Positions 15,316 to 24,687 of a stretch of DNA of 64,000 bases are shown here, piece by piece. The DNA is from Roseinatronobacter thiooxidans. GTDB taxonomy: Bacteria > Pseudomonadota > Alphaproteobacteria > Rhodobacterales > Rhodobacteraceae. The notes below the pieces were generated by a model that saw only the letters and a program-made list of their open reading frames with translations, was not told the origin of the DNA and searched no databases. The stretch spans positions 1 through 64,000 of the forward strand of contig NZ_MEHT01000046.1 in the NCBI RefSeq assembly GCF_001870675.1, written 5' to 3'. Both the position numbers and the translations under genes were made by a program. Each line of letters begins with the position of its first letter. Positions within the stretch are counted from its first letter, which is position 1.

Positions 15316-17424
15316 ATGTCCAAATCTATTCGTGCTGCCGTCACGGCTGCGCTTTTTGCGGCCCCGCTGAGCTTCGTGCATGCCGACGGGGGCAGCGCGC
15401 AGAATCTGGAGAGCTTTGCCATCATCTCTGGCCAGTCTCTTACAAACACTGGGCCGACAGAAATAAACGGAAACATCGCCGTCTGGCCGGGTACCTCTTA
15501 CACCGGCGCCACCAGCGTGACGCAAATTAATGGGGTAATCTACCTAGGGGACGCCGTGGCGCAACGGATCCAGGACGATCTGACCACGCTTTACCTTTTG
15601 CTACAGGGGCGACCGACCACGCAAGATCTTACTGGTCAGGATCTCGCCGGAAAGACACTGGTTGCAGGTGTGTACAACTTCGACACATCCGCCAATCTGG
15701 CCGCGGGTCAAACCCTCGCGCTGGATGCTGAAGGCGATCCGAATGCGATCTTCATCTTCAATATTGGGTCGACTCTGACAGTGGAAAGTGCTGGCAACAT
15801 GGTGCTTTTGAATGGGGCACAAGCTGGTAATGTATACTTTCGGGTCGGCAGTTCCGCAACATTGAACACTTCAGCCGAAATGCAAGGGCAGATTGTGGCG
15901 CTTACAAGCATCACCATGAATACTTTCGCCACGCTCGATTGCGGCGCTGCATACGCGCGCAACGGATCTGTGACCCTTGATACAAACGTCATTAATATTT
16001 GTACGCTCGTGAACGATGGCGACGACAACGGCGACCCCGTTGCCCCTGTGGACCCCGTTGACCCTGTGGATCCAGTAGACCCTGCGGACCCAGTTGACCC
16101 AGTCGACCCTGTGGGCGACGGCAACGGGAATGGAAACGGCGGTGGTAACGGTAATGGAGGCGGCGCGGAAAATATATTTGATAACGTTATCAATGCTTCG
16201 GAGACTACGGAGGCGGCAAAGTCTGTTGCCAATGCTTGGTCGGATTATCTGGAGGGGGGTGGCAGGCTTCCGCTCTGGCTCGACTTTATGGGAAAAGCCT
16301 TGAGCACCGAAGAATTCTCTGAAAATCTGTCGCAGATGTCCGGCGAGGTGTCGACTGGTGTCGCCCCCATGGTCATGCAGTCGATGGACGCTTTCCTTGA
16401 TACTGTCGTGCGCTCTAGCCACCAGCCGCGCACACGGCTTGTGGAACCACAACGCCAAGAGGCTCCAGTCGCTATAATCCAAGACAGGGTTCAAACGGTC
16501 GGAAAATATGGCACACCCAAGTATGGGCTTTCAGAGCCGATCATAATTGAGCCACCACGTATTAATCCAGCAACATTGGCCGCACAGCCACGCCCGTGGG
16601 ATGTCTGGGCGTCCGGATATGGCTCTCGGAGCGTGACCGATGGTGATCCGGCTCGCGGTTGGCAGAAGCGCACCTCAGAAAACCGTGGCCTAGCAGCAGG
16701 CCTGAACTACATGCTGAGTACCTACACGAATGTCGGCGTCGCGGTGTCGTGGAACAAGGCGGATTTTGCACTGAGCAATGATTATGGATCTGGAGCAGCC
16801 GAGACAGTGTTTGTCGCACTTCGTGGGCGTACAGAAACCGAAACCGCTTACCTTGAAGGTGCCCTTGCCTACGGGCGCAGCAATGTCACGACAGACCGCA
16901 CGGTGACGATTGCCGGAATGGACAGGTTGATTGGTGAAACAAAGGTACGAAATCTCGCGGCGCATGTTGAAGCTGGCTACTACATGGGAGTATTCACACC
17001 GTTTGTCGGTGTGCGGGCGCAATCCTTAAAGACGGATGCCTTTACGGAACTTGCCGCTTCGGGGACATCTACCTTCGCGCTGCAATATGATGAACAGATT
17101 ACAAACTCGCTTCGTACCGAATTGGGGCTGGACATCGGGTGGTCCTCGGAAGACGCTGGAGGTGGGGCGACGACATTTGGACTTCGTGCAGCATGGGCTC
17201 ATGAGTTTGCATCGAACGAGCCGGGAATACGATCGTTCGTAAGCGTTCCTGGCGTTTCGTTTCCAATCTCCGGGGCGACGCGGGGCAGAGACTCCCTGAT
17301 CCTGGCTGCACGCGTGGGAAGGTCCGCATCTAACGGTCTCTACATCGACGGGGCGATCAATGCGGAATACTCAAAAAACTTTCACGATTTCGGTGGATCG
17401 ATCAAAATGGGGTACCGCTGGTAG
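15316..17424 (+). CDS. Ice-binding (DUF3494) domain autotransporter
   Basis: 702 residues. A signal peptide (1-23, ending VHA) is followed by a DUF3494 ice-binding-like domain at about 28-230: INGNIAVWPGTSYTG, LAGKTLVAGVYNFDTSANL, DPNAIFIFNIGSTLTVES, GNVYFRVGSSATLN and MQGQIVALTSITMNTFA. Then come a Pro-Asp-Val repeat linker (243-266), a Gly/Asn-rich spacer to 283, and the conserved pre-barrel segment LSQMSGEVSTGVAPMVMQSM. The rest, about 425-702, is an autotransporter beta-barrel (WDVWASGYGSRSVTDGD ... ending MGYRW with a terminal aromatic). Family knowledge predicts export by SecYEG, insertion of the barrel, and display of the beta-solenoid outside the cell. Binding ice itself is not shown; some DUF3494 proteins serve adhesion. 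It sits among IS remnants, consistent with transfer. Confidence 0.85.
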   Translation: MSKSIRAAVTAALFAAPLSFVHADGGSAQNLESFAIISGQSLTNTGPTEINGNIAVWPGTSYTGATSVTQINGVIYLGDAVAQRIQDDLTTLYLLLQGRPTTQDLTGQDLAGKTLVAGVYNFDTSANLAAGQTLALDAEGDPNAIFIFNIGSTLTVESAGNMVLLNGAQAGNVYFRVGSSATLNTSAEMQGQIVALTSITMNTFATLDCGAAYARNGSVTLDTNVINICTLVNDGDDNGDPVAPVDPVDPVDPVDPADPVDPVDPVGDGNGNGNGGGNGNGGGAENIFDNVINASETTEAAKSVANAWSDYLEGGGRLPLWLDFMGKALSTEEFSENLSQMSGEVSTGVAPMVMQSMDAFLDTVVRSSHQPRTRLVEPQRQEAPVAIIQDRVQTVGKYGTPKYGLSEPIIIEPPRINPATLAAQPRPWDVWASGYGSRSVTDGDPARGWQKRTSENRGLAAGLNYMLSTYTNVGVAVSWNKADFALSNDYGSGAAETVFVALRGRTETETAYLEGALAYGRSNVTTDRTVTIAGMDRLIGETKVRNLAAHVEAGYYMGVFTPFVGVRAQSLKTDAFTELAASGTSTFALQYDEQITNSLRTELGLDIGWSSEDAGGGATTFGLRAAWAHEFASNEPGIRSFVSVPGVSFPISGATRGRDSLILAARVGRSASNGLYIDGAINAEYSKNFHDFGGSIKMGYRW

Positions 17425-17784
17425 ATATCTGGTAACGTGGAGGCTCCGACCGGTATCAAGCGAGTTGCGGGTCCACGCTGCGTCGGGCTTGAACCGCCGC
17501 TTCTGAGGAGCCCGTGTGACAGGTTAACCGGCCGAAATGGACCGTACACGTCGAAGCTGCGTCGCCTTCGCAAGGGGCAGTTTCCCGACTGTGACCCAGC
17601 GGCATTGCAGCTGCAGAAATTGGCTAAAGCGGCCAGTCGTCTACCTGCGGCTCAATAACTGCAATTGAAAGATAGCGAACTTTGTAAAGTCGCGGGACAT
17701 CTCCGCAGTGCTCGGCCTGCGTGGGTACTTCACGCCACGCCAACTTGGGGCGGTCGCATGACCTGCAAGCACGTGACAGAGAAC
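17425..17784. other. Intergenic stretch, no gene seen
   Basis: 360 bases between the autotransporter stop and the IS6 element. Short frames on both strands match nothing recognised, and no strong terminator hairpin with a T-run follows the autotransporter gene. Probably degraded mobile DNA. Confidence 0.45.
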
Positions 17785-18614
17785 GGTTCTGTCGCAAATT
17801 TTCGAGAAGGTTGAGTGTAGGCTGGCGCTGGACACACTTATGCTGCGAGCTGGGCAAACTGCTTGAATGGGTTGAGTCCATTGTTGTCGAATTGCCCCTT
17901 GCGGATCATGTGCGCGGCCTCGATCCCCTCAAGAGTTGCGGACGCGGAATGGAACGCTTTGAAGCCGAGCATCCGCCCCGTGATGCGCTTGATGGACCGA
18001 TGATCCTGCTCAAGGATATTGTTCAGATATTTGACCTGCAAGATGTTGATGGTCTGCCCTGTTCCGGTGAATTTCAGGATCACATTCACGGCCTCCAGCC
18101 CCGCCAGGTTGGCGCCGCTTTTGTCAATCACGATGCGATCGGGGACGCCATGATTGCCGATCGCGCGCTGGAAGAAACGCCGCGCCGCCGGCTTGTCGCG
18201 GCGCTCGGAGAGCATGAAATCAAGGGTTTCGCCGTTCCGATCCACCGCGCGGTAGTGATACATCCACTTGCCCTTAACCCTGATATACGTCTCGTCCATG
18301 CGCCACGATTTCGCTGTCGGACGCTTCTTCCTTTGGGCTTGGGCTGCAATTGCGGGGGAGTATTTGACCACCCAGCGGTTCAACGTTGCATGGTCAACAT
18401 CGACGCCACGCTCCTGCATGATTTCCTCCAGGTCACGATAGGACACCGGGTAGCGCAGGTAGAAAAACACCGCAAACAGGATCACCGATTTCGGATAATG
18501 CGCGACCTTGAAGTCAACCACCGTCACCGTCCAATCATATCCAAGCGTCAACCCCAAACAACAATACCGATGAAGCGACTCCACCAGCAAGCTGAAAATC
18601 TTTGCGACAGAACC
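17785..18614 (-). mobile_element. IS6-family insertion sequence, complete
   Basis: 830 bases bounded by 14-base perfect terminal repeats: GGTTCTGTCGCAAA at 17785-17798 and its complement TTTGCGACAGAACC at 18601-18614. This is the IS6/IS26-type GGNNCTGTNGCAAA end. The flanking octamers (CAGAGAAC left, ATCAAAAC right) differ, so there is no 8-bp target duplication, which suits movement by cointegration or deletion of one side. The transposase gene fills most of it. Confidence 0.9.
17838..18551 (-). CDS. IS6-family DDE transposase
   Basis: About 237 residues, the normal IS6 length. Characteristic segments are HYPKSVILFAVFFYLRYPVS, YRDLEEIMQERGVDVDHATL and NRWVVKYSP. The DDE triad lies in WRMDETYIRVKG, RIVIDKSGAN and ILEQDHRSIKRITG. 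The frame stays open beyond the element to 18716, but those residues belong to flanking DNA, so the true start must lie inside the repeat ends. TTG at 18551 or 18557 fits the family length best; no good ATG exists there. The protein looks intact. Confidence 0.85.
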   Translation of the reverse strand: MTLGYDWTVTVVDFKVAHYPKSVILFAVFFYLRYPVSYRDLEEIMQERGVDVDHATLNRWVVKYSPAIAAQAQRKKRPTAKSWRMDETYIRVKGKWMYHYRAVDRNGETLDFMLSERRDKPAARRFFQRAIGNHGVPDRIVIDKSGANLAGLEAVNVILKFTGTGQTINILQVKYLNNILEQDHRSIKRITGRMLGFKAFHSASATLEGIEAAHMIRKGQFDNNGLNPFKQFAQLAA

Positions 18615-18784
18615 ATCAAAACCACACCGGAGCAAATGGACCTCTTCGAAACACTCAACCTGCCGAAACCCAGCTGACAGCGCTCTTGTTGTAACATTTT
18701 TGGCCATTCGGCCCAAATGAAATCAAACGCTTATCGATTTTGCTGATGAACTTGGGGGCATCGGCATCATGCGTCAAGCGCGCA

Positions 18785-19270
18785 TCACGCCAGCCAGTCG
18801 CGGAACTCGTCAATCACCTGTGCATAAATCTGGCGTTTGAACGGGACGATGGCGCCCAGCATCTCATCCGCCGCAATCCAGCGCCATTCCGAGAATTCGG
18901 GATGTGCCGTCTGGATATTGATCTGATCGTCATCGCCCAGATACCGCATCAGGAACCATCGTTGCTGCTGGCCCTTGTAACACCCGTTCCAGATGTTCGG
19001 CACAATCTCTGGCGGCAGGTCATAGGCCAGCCAGTCGCGCGTCTCGGATAAGGGGGCCACCAGATCGGGCGTGACGCTGATTTCCTCTTCCAACTCGCGT
19101 AGGGCCGCCACGCCGGGGTTTTCGCCCTCATCAATCCCGCCTTGGGGCATTTGCCATGCGGGCGTGGGGCTGTCGATGCGTTGGGCGGCGAAGATCAGCC
19201 CCTGTGCATTGATCAGCATGATCCCGACACAGGGGCGGTAGGGCAGCGCTGCTATGGCGGCAGGGGTCAT
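18785..19270 (-). CDS. rppH: RNA pyrophosphohydrolase RppH
   Basis: 161-residue Nudix enzyme. The Nudix box is [20 protein letters not shown] followed by I, preceded by [11 protein letters not shown] and AWQMPQ, all typical of RppH/NudH. It removes pyrophosphate from the 5' end of triphosphorylated RNA to start decay, and hydrolyses diadenosine polyphosphates. The ATG overlaps the ctpA stop (ATGA), so it is translationally coupled as the last gene of gpmI-envC-ctpA-rppH. Confidence 0.93.
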   Translation of the reverse strand: MTPAAIAALPYRPCVGIMLINAQGLIFAAQRIDSPTPAWQMPQGGIDEGENPGVAALRELEEEISVTPDLVAPLSETRDWLAYDLPPEIVPNIWNGCYKGQQQRWFLMRYLGDDDQINIQTAHPEFSEWRWIAADEMLGAIVPFKRQIYAQVIDEFRDWLA

Positions 19271-20601
19271 TTCTGGCCGTTCAACGCAGTCAGCCCCCGC
19301 AGAATATCCAGCGCATAGGCCAATTGGTAATCTTCCTGCCGCAGCCGCGCGACATCTTCCGCCTGCTGGCGTTCCTCTTCCATCTGGCGGCGTTCATCTT
19401 CGGACATGTCGTTATTGTCCAACCGCCCGCGCAGGTCGTTTTCAGACCGGGTACGCGGGGGGGTCGCCTCCTCGCCATCCTCGATCGGCTGGCGGCGCGG
19501 CTGTTCCACCACAATATCGGGCGAGACGCCCAGCGCCTGAATGGACCGGCCCGAGGGGGTGTAATACAATGATGTCGTCAGACGGATCGCCCCATCGCCG
19601 CGCAGCGGCATGACAGTCTGCACCGACCCTTTGCCAAAGCTGCGTGTACCTACCACAATCGCGCGGCGGTGGTCTTGCAACGCACCCGCCACAATTTCCG
19701 AAGCCGAGGCAGACCCCGCATTGATCAGCACCACCAGCGGCTTGCCATTGATCAGATCACCGGCTTGGGCATTGAACCGCTCGCCCGCGCCATCTTCGCG
19801 CCCGCGGGTCGAGACGATCTCGCCCTGTTCCAGAAACGCATCAGAGACGCGGATCGCCTGTGTCAGCAGCCCCCCCGGATTGTTGCGCATATCCAGCACC
19901 ACACCGCCGAGGCTGTCCATTCCGCCCAATTCCTCGATGGCGTCATTCAGCCCATCGCGCAGGTTGGGGAAGGTCTGTTCATTGAACGTGGTGACGCGCA
20001 GCACGACAATATTGCCCTCGGTGCGCACACGCACGGCTTGCAAGCGGATCGTGTCGCGGATGATCGACAGGTCGAACGGTTCCGACACACCGTCACGCAG
20101 GATCGTCACAATAATCTCGGACCCGACAGGGCCGCGCATCATGTCAACGGCCTGCGCCAGTGTCAGACCCATCAGCGACTCGCCATCGACATGGGTAATC
20201 AGGTCGCCCGGCTCTACCCCTGCCTGATCGGCGGGGGTGCCATCCATCGGCGTCACAACCTTGATAAAGCCATCTTCCTGCGTCACCTCGATCCCCAGCC
20301 CCCCGAAGGAACCGCGGGTCTGCGTGCGCATATCGTCAAAATCATCGGGGGGCATATAGCCGGAATGGGGGTCCAACGACATAAGCATGCCGTTGATGGC
20401 AGCTTCAATCAGCTTTGCAGTGTCAGGCTCTTCGACATATTGGTTGCGAATACGCTCGAACACATCGCCGAACAGATCAAGCTGTTCATAGACATTGGTC
20501 GCGCGCACACGTTCCTGCGCCAGAAGCGGCCCTGCCACCTGCGTCGCAAGAAGGGCACCGCCAACAATGCCACCAAGGCCCGCCATTACAAATCTTTTCA
20601 T
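19267..20601 (-). CDS. ctpA: Carboxy-terminal processing protease CtpA (S41)
   Basis: 444 residues. An N-terminal signal/anchor ([20 protein letters not shown]) is followed by an S41 N-terminal helical part, a PDZ domain (about 90-170, [20 protein letters not shown] ... [17 protein letters not shown]) and the protease core. The catalytic Ser lies in [19 protein letters not shown] and the Lys in [12 protein letters not shown], the normal Ser-Lys dyad. It trims periplasmic proteins, often peptidoglycan hydrolases, which fits its place behind envC. The C-terminal ~70 residues are charged and probably helical. Confidence 0.94.
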   Translation of the reverse strand: MKRFVMAGLGGIVGGALLATQVAGPLLAQERVRATNVYEQLDLFGDVFERIRNQYVEEPDTAKLIEAAINGMLMSLDPHSGYMPPDDFDDMRTQTRGSFGGLGIEVTQEDGFIKVVTPMDGTPADQAGVEPGDLITHVDGESLMGLTLAQAVDMMRGPVGSEIIVTILRDGVSEPFDLSIIRDTIRLQAVRVRTEGNIVVLRVTTFNEQTFPNLRDGLNDAIEELGGMDSLGGVVLDMRNNPGGLLTQAIRVSDAFLEQGEIVSTRGREDGAGERFNAQAGDLINGKPLVVLINAGSASASEIVAGALQDHRRAIVVGTRSFGKGSVQTVMPLRGDGAIRLTTSLYYTPSGRSIQALGVSPDIVVEQPRRQPIEDGEEATPPRTRSENDLRGRLDNNDMSEDERRQMEEERQQAEDVARLRQEDYQLAYALDILRGLTALNGQK

Positions 20602-20660
20602 CCCGCCATCCTATCCTGCGCAAGCCCGCATGGGCGGCGCGCATTTTATTCTCACCCTGT

Positions 20661-21761
20661 TCAGCCCCCACTGAATGCGAACCAAGGCTCTGGGTCAATG
20701 GGGTTGCCACCTTCTCGAAGCTCAAAATAGAGTGTTTGGCTACGACTGCCAGTTGTTATCTCGGGACTGTGTCCGCTTGGCATGCTGCCCAGCGGTGCAC
20801 CAAGGGGCAAAATCTCGCCCGTAGACACCAAAAGGCTCTCCAACCCTGCCAGCACCAGCAAGACCGCCTCGGCAGGCTCTAGGATCACCACAGCACCCTG
20901 CCCCGCCAAGGGGCCGGCATAGCGCACAGTGGCAGACCAAGGCGCGGTTACAAGCGCATCCGGGGCGGTTGCCAGCACCAGACCTTGGCGCACGATCCCT
21001 GCCGCATCCGGCTGGTTGAAGCGGTGCAGGATGGTCGCGCGCACAGGGGGCGATAGCGTGCCTTTGGCTGTTTGGAACGTGGCGGCGGTTTGGTTGTCCG
21101 ACACTGCGGAAGACTGCGCCAACTCTTGCGCGAATTCTTCAAGTGTTGCGGCATTGCGGGCAAGAAAATCCAGTTGCTCTGGTTCTTCGACCAGCCGTTT
21201 GGGCAGGGGTCCACGCTCTGCCACCGCCTGCGCCAGCGCCACACGCGCGTTCTGCGCGCCCTCTAGCCCCTGTTCCAGCGCAAGGAACCCGTATTGGCGG
21301 GCGCGGCGCAAGGCGCGCAAATCATCCAGCTCGTCGCGCAATTCGGTCACAGCGCGCGCCAGTGGCGGGGTCAGTTCGCCCAGCAGCATGGCCGCGCGCG
21401 CTGTCTCCAGCCCGCCTTGGGGGTGCAGCAAGGCGACGGTTTCATCCACACGCTCGGTTGCCATCAGCACGCTGAGCAGGCGCGACAGTTCTTCGCTGCG
21501 CGCAGCAAAGGCGCGCTGTAGCGCCCCCTCGCGCAGTTGCGCATCGCGCAACCCGTCGCGCAGGGCAACAAGCCCGTCTTCATAGGCCTGAATGGTCTGG
21601 CCCAGCGCCGATATCTGGTCGCGCCCGCCTGTGGCGGCCTGCATGGCCGCTGTTGCCGCTTCCAATGCGCGCGCGGCAGTCAGGGCGCGGTCAGCCACAT
21701 CGGCCATGGCCGCGCCGGACCACAGCACACAGACAAGAGCCGCAAGCCCCCGACGGATCAT
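20661..21761 (-). CDS. envC: Murein hydrolase activator EnvC-like protein
   Basis: 366 residues with signal peptide (MIRRGLAALVCVLWSGAAMA), a long coiled coil (about 22-210, many Ala/Glu/Arg heptads) and a C-terminal LytM/peptidase M23 fold (VTAPWSATVRYAGPLAGQGA ... QTLYFELREGGNPIDPEPWF). The zinc-binding His and Asp residues of active M23 enzymes are not present at the usual sites, as expected for EnvC, which activates amidases rather than cutting. The start overlaps the gpmI stop, giving tight coupling; ctpA follows after 59 bases. Confidence 0.88.
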   Translation of the reverse strand: MIRRGLAALVCVLWSGAAMADVADRALTAARALEAATAAMQAATGGRDQISALGQTIQAYEDGLVALRDGLRDAQLREGALQRAFAARSEELSRLLSVLMATERVDETVALLHPQGGLETARAAMLLGELTPPLARAVTELRDELDDLRALRRARQYGFLALEQGLEGAQNARVALAQAVAERGPLPKRLVEEPEQLDFLARNAATLEEFAQELAQSSAVSDNQTAATFQTAKGTLSPPVRATILHRFNQPDAAGIVRQGLVLATAPDALVTAPWSATVRYAGPLAGQGAVVILEPAEAVLLVLAGLESLLVSTGEILPLGAPLGSMPSGHSPEITTGSRSQTLYFELREGGNPIDPEPWFAFSGG

Positions 21762-23272
21762 CGGATGATCAGGCTTTCGCCTGTCATCTCTGGCGGCTGA
21801 TCCAGCCCCATGAGCGCCAGAAGGGTTGGCGCGACATCGGCCAGCCGCCCATCGCGCAGACCTGCCCCCTCTGGCCCGCCGATCAGCACCACCGGCACGG
21901 GGTTTAGCGTATGCGCAGTATGCGGCCCGCCTGTTTCAGGGTCGCGCATCTGTTCGCAATTGCCATGATCCGCTGTCAGCAGCATCGCACCCCCAACCTT
22001 GTCAAGCGCCTCCAGCGCCGCGCCAAGCCCTGCATCCACGGCCTCGCAGGCGCGGCTGGCGGCGTCCAGATCGCCGGTATGGCCCACCATGTCGGGATTG
22101 GCGAAATTCACCACGATCAGGTCATAGCCCTGCCCGATCACCTCGACCAGTTTGGCGGTCACTTCCGCCGCGGCCATCTCGGGTTGCAGGTCATAGGTGG
22201 CAACCTTGGGGCTGGACGGCATGTGCCGATCCTCGCCCTGCTCAAGCGCTTCCTTGCCGCCATTAAGGAAGAAAGTCACATGGGGGTATTTCTCGGTCTC
22301 GGCCAGCCGGAACTGGCGCAGACCTTTGGCCGCGACCCATGCACCCAGCGTATTGACGATCTCGCGCTTGGGAAAGGCTGTGCCCATAAATGCGTTATGG
22401 GCCTCGGAATACTCGACCATGCCCAAAAGCGCCGACCAGTTGGGCGGGGTGCCCCGATCAAACCCGTTGAAGCTGGGCGCGCCAAGGGCGGCAAGAATTT
22501 CGCGCGCGCGGTCGGCGCGGAAATTCAGGCAAAACAGCCCGTCGCCGGGTTTGGCCCCACCATACCCCGCCACGATTGTGGGCGCGATGAATTCATCGGT
22601 TTCGCCGCGCGCATAAGCTGCCGCGACCGCCTCAACAGCGGTCGGGGCGGCCTCCCCCTCGCCGCGCATGATCGCGCGCCACGCGCGTTCCACCCTGTCC
22701 CAGCGATTGTCGCGGTCCATTGCCCAATAGCGCCCGATCACTGTGCCGATTTTGGCCCCCTCGGGCAATGTGCCTTGCACATCCGCCATGAAACGATCCG
22801 CACTTTTGGGGGCGACATCACGCCCATCGGTGATGGCATGGACCACCACAGGCACACCCGCGGCCGCACATACCCCCAAAGCCGCTTTCAAATGTGCAAC
22901 ATGGCCGTGAACACCACCATCCGAAATAACTGAAAACAGATGTGCCGTGCCGCCGGTGTCTTGCAGTTTTTCAACAAAGCCCAAAAGTGCAGGGTTTTGG
23001 GCGAAGCTGCCATCCTCGATGGCCAGATCGATCTGGCCCAAGTCCATCGCCACCACGCGGCCTGCGCCGATATTGGTATGGCCCACTTCGGAATTGCCCA
23101 TCTGCCCTGTCGGCAGGCCCGCATCCGGCCCATGCGTGACAAGCGTGGCATTCGGACACGCGCGCATCACGCGGTCGAAGTTGGGGGTCCGGGCAAGGGC
23201 CACAGCGTTGGCTTGGGGCGTGGGGCCAAGGCCCCAGCCGTCAAGAATGCACAAAACGACGGGTCTGGTCAT
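21758..23272 (-). CDS. gpmI: 2,3-bisphosphoglycerate-independent phosphoglycerate mutase
   Basis: 504 residues from ATG 23272, where GGGAGAG precedes the start; open frame further upstream is not conserved. Motifs are VVLCILDGWGLG (metal Asp), the phosphoserine loop LPTGQMGNSEVGHTNIGAGR, and LTADHGNCEQM near the C-terminus. It interconverts 3- and 2-phosphoglycerate in the cytoplasm using Mn2+. It heads the conserved alphaproteobacterial set gpmI-envC-ctpA-rppH. Confidence 0.95.
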   Translation of the reverse strand: MTRPVVLCILDGWGLGPTPQANAVALARTPNFDRVMRACPNATLVTHGPDAGLPTGQMGNSEVGHTNIGAGRVVAMDLGQIDLAIEDGSFAQNPALLGFVEKLQDTGGTAHLFSVISDGGVHGHVAHLKAALGVCAAAGVPVVVHAITDGRDVAPKSADRFMADVQGTLPEGAKIGTVIGRYWAMDRDNRWDRVERAWRAIMRGEGEAAPTAVEAVAAAYARGETDEFIAPTIVAGYGGAKPGDGLFCLNFRADRAREILAALGAPSFNGFDRGTPPNWSALLGMVEYSEAHNAFMGTAFPKREIVNTLGAWVAAKGLRQFRLAETEKYPHVTFFLNGGKEALEQGEDRHMPSSPKVATYDLQPEMAAAEVTAKLVEVIGQGYDLIVVNFANPDMVGHTGDLDAASRACEAVDAGLGAALEALDKVGGAMLLTADHGNCEQMRDPETGGPHTAHTLNPVPVVLIGGPEGAGLRDGRLADVAPTLLALMGLDQPPEMTGESLIIR

Positions 23273-23300
23273 GGCTCTCCCTCGGTCTGGCGTGGTGCCA

Positions 23301-23344
23301 GAGGCAAGCGTGCCTCCGGCGGGAGTATTTAGGGCAAGAAAATG
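23301..23344 (+). repeat. Dispersed intergenic repeat with hairpin
   Basis: GAGGCA-AGCG-TGCCTC (23301-23316) forms a perfect 6-bp hairpin followed by CGGCGGGAGTATTTAGGGCA and AGAAAATG. The block GAGTATTT..AGG/GGCAAGAAAATG recurs inverted at 46395-46423. Elements with CGGCGGGAGTATTT are common between genes in Rhodobacteraceae. Here it lies between argG and gpmI and may serve as a transcription end or boundary. Confidence 0.65.
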
Positions 23345-23351
23345 GGCCCTG

Positions 23352-24581
23352 TCAGGACTTAACCCGACGGTTGCGCGCGGCAATCAGCTTCAGGCGCAGC
23401 GCGTTCAACTGGATGAAACCTGCCGCATCTTTCTGGTCATAGGCGCCTGCATCTTCTTCAAAGGTGACATGGGCCTCGGAATACAGGCTGTGATCGGACC
23501 AGCGCCCGATGGTACGCACATGGCCTTTGTAGAGTTTCAAGCGCACTGTGCCGCTGACATGTTCTTGCGATTTGTCGATCAAGGCTTGCAGCATCTCGCG
23601 TTCGGGCGAGAACCAGAAGCCGTTATAGATGAGTTCCGCATAGCGCGGCATAAGGCTGTCTTTCAGATGGCCCGCGCCACTGTCGAGGGTGATCTGTTCG
23701 ATCCCGCGATGCGCCTCTAGCAGCAGGGTGCCGCCCGGCGTTTCATAGATGCCGCGCGATTTCATGCCGACAAAGCGGTTTTCCACGAAATCCAGCCGCC
23801 CGATGCCGTGGCGGCCACCATAGGTGTTGAGTTCGGTCAGGATCGTGGCAGGCGACATGGCCTGCCCATTGATGGCGACTGCGTCGCCTTTCTCGAAGGA
23901 GATCTCGATAATCTCGGGCTGGTCGGGCGCATCTTCGGGGTTGACGGTGCGCTGATAGACGTAATCGGGCGCATCCACTGCCGGATCTTCCAGAACCTTG
24001 CCTTCGGAGGAGGTGTGCAGAAGGTTTGCATCTACCGAGAAGGGCGCTTCGCCGCGCTTGTCCTTGGCGATGGGAATCTGGTTGGCCTCGGCGAATTCCA
24101 GAAGGCGCGTGCGCGAGGTCAGATCCCATTCGCGCCAAGGCGCGATCACCTTGATCTCGGGGTTCAGCGCATAGGCTGACAATTCAAACCGCACCTGATC
24201 ATTGCCCTTGCCGGTGGCCCCATGCGCAACCGCATCGGCCCCAGTCTGGGCGGCAATCTCGACCAGTCGTTTGGAAATAAGCGGGCGCGCGATCGAGGTG
24301 CCCAGCAGATACAGCCCCTCATACAAGGCATTCGCGCGGAACATGGGGAAGACGAAATCGCGCACGAATTCTTCGCGCAGGTCTTCGATATAGATATTTT
24401 CTGGCGCGACGCCCAGCATTTCGGCCTTGGCGCGCGCAGGCTCCAACTCTTCCCCCTGCCCCAGATCGGCGGTGAAAGTGACCACTTCGCAGTCATATTC
24501 GGTCTTGAGCCATTTGAGGATGATCGAGGTATCCAGCCCGCCCGAATAGGCAAGCACGACTTTCTTTGGGGCTTTGGTCAT
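23352..24581 (-). CDS. argG: Argininosuccinate synthase
   Basis: 409 residues from ATG 24581 ([20 protein letters not shown]), preceded by GGAG. The P-loop-like SGGLDTS binds ATP pyrophosphate. Other family blocks are [33 protein letters not shown] and [20 protein letters not shown]. It joins citrulline and aspartate in the arginine pathway. Monocistronic here, with the NSS transporter divergent on the other side. Confidence 0.96.
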   Translation of the reverse strand: MTKAPKKVVLAYSGGLDTSIILKWLKTEYDCEVVTFTADLGQGEELEPARAKAEMLGVAPENIYIEDLREEFVRDFVFPMFRANALYEGLYLLGTSIARPLISKRLVEIAAQTGADAVAHGATGKGNDQVRFELSAYALNPEIKVIAPWREWDLTSRTRLLEFAEANQIPIAKDKRGEAPFSVDANLLHTSSEGKVLEDPAVDAPDYVYQRTVNPEDAPDQPEIIEISFEKGDAVAINGQAMSPATILTELNTYGGRHGIGRLDFVENRFVGMKSRGIYETPGGTLLLEAHRGIEQITLDSGAGHLKDSLMPRYAELIYNGFWFSPEREMLQALIDKSQEHVSGTVRLKLYKGHVRTIGRWSDHSLYSEAHVTFEEDAGAYDQKDAAGFIQLNALRLKLIAARNRRVKS

Positions 24582-24687
24582 GGGGACTCCGGTCACAGAC
24601 TGCGATTTTGCATTCGTCTATTGGCTTTGCCGCCGCTGGGCAAGGGGGCGCGATTGAAACGCGCGCGCGCCTGCTTAGGTCTGGGGC

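Noticed and set aside
17838-18716. 292-residue IS6 transposase
   Set aside because: The first ~34 residues lie outside the terminal inverted repeat and cannot belong to the element.
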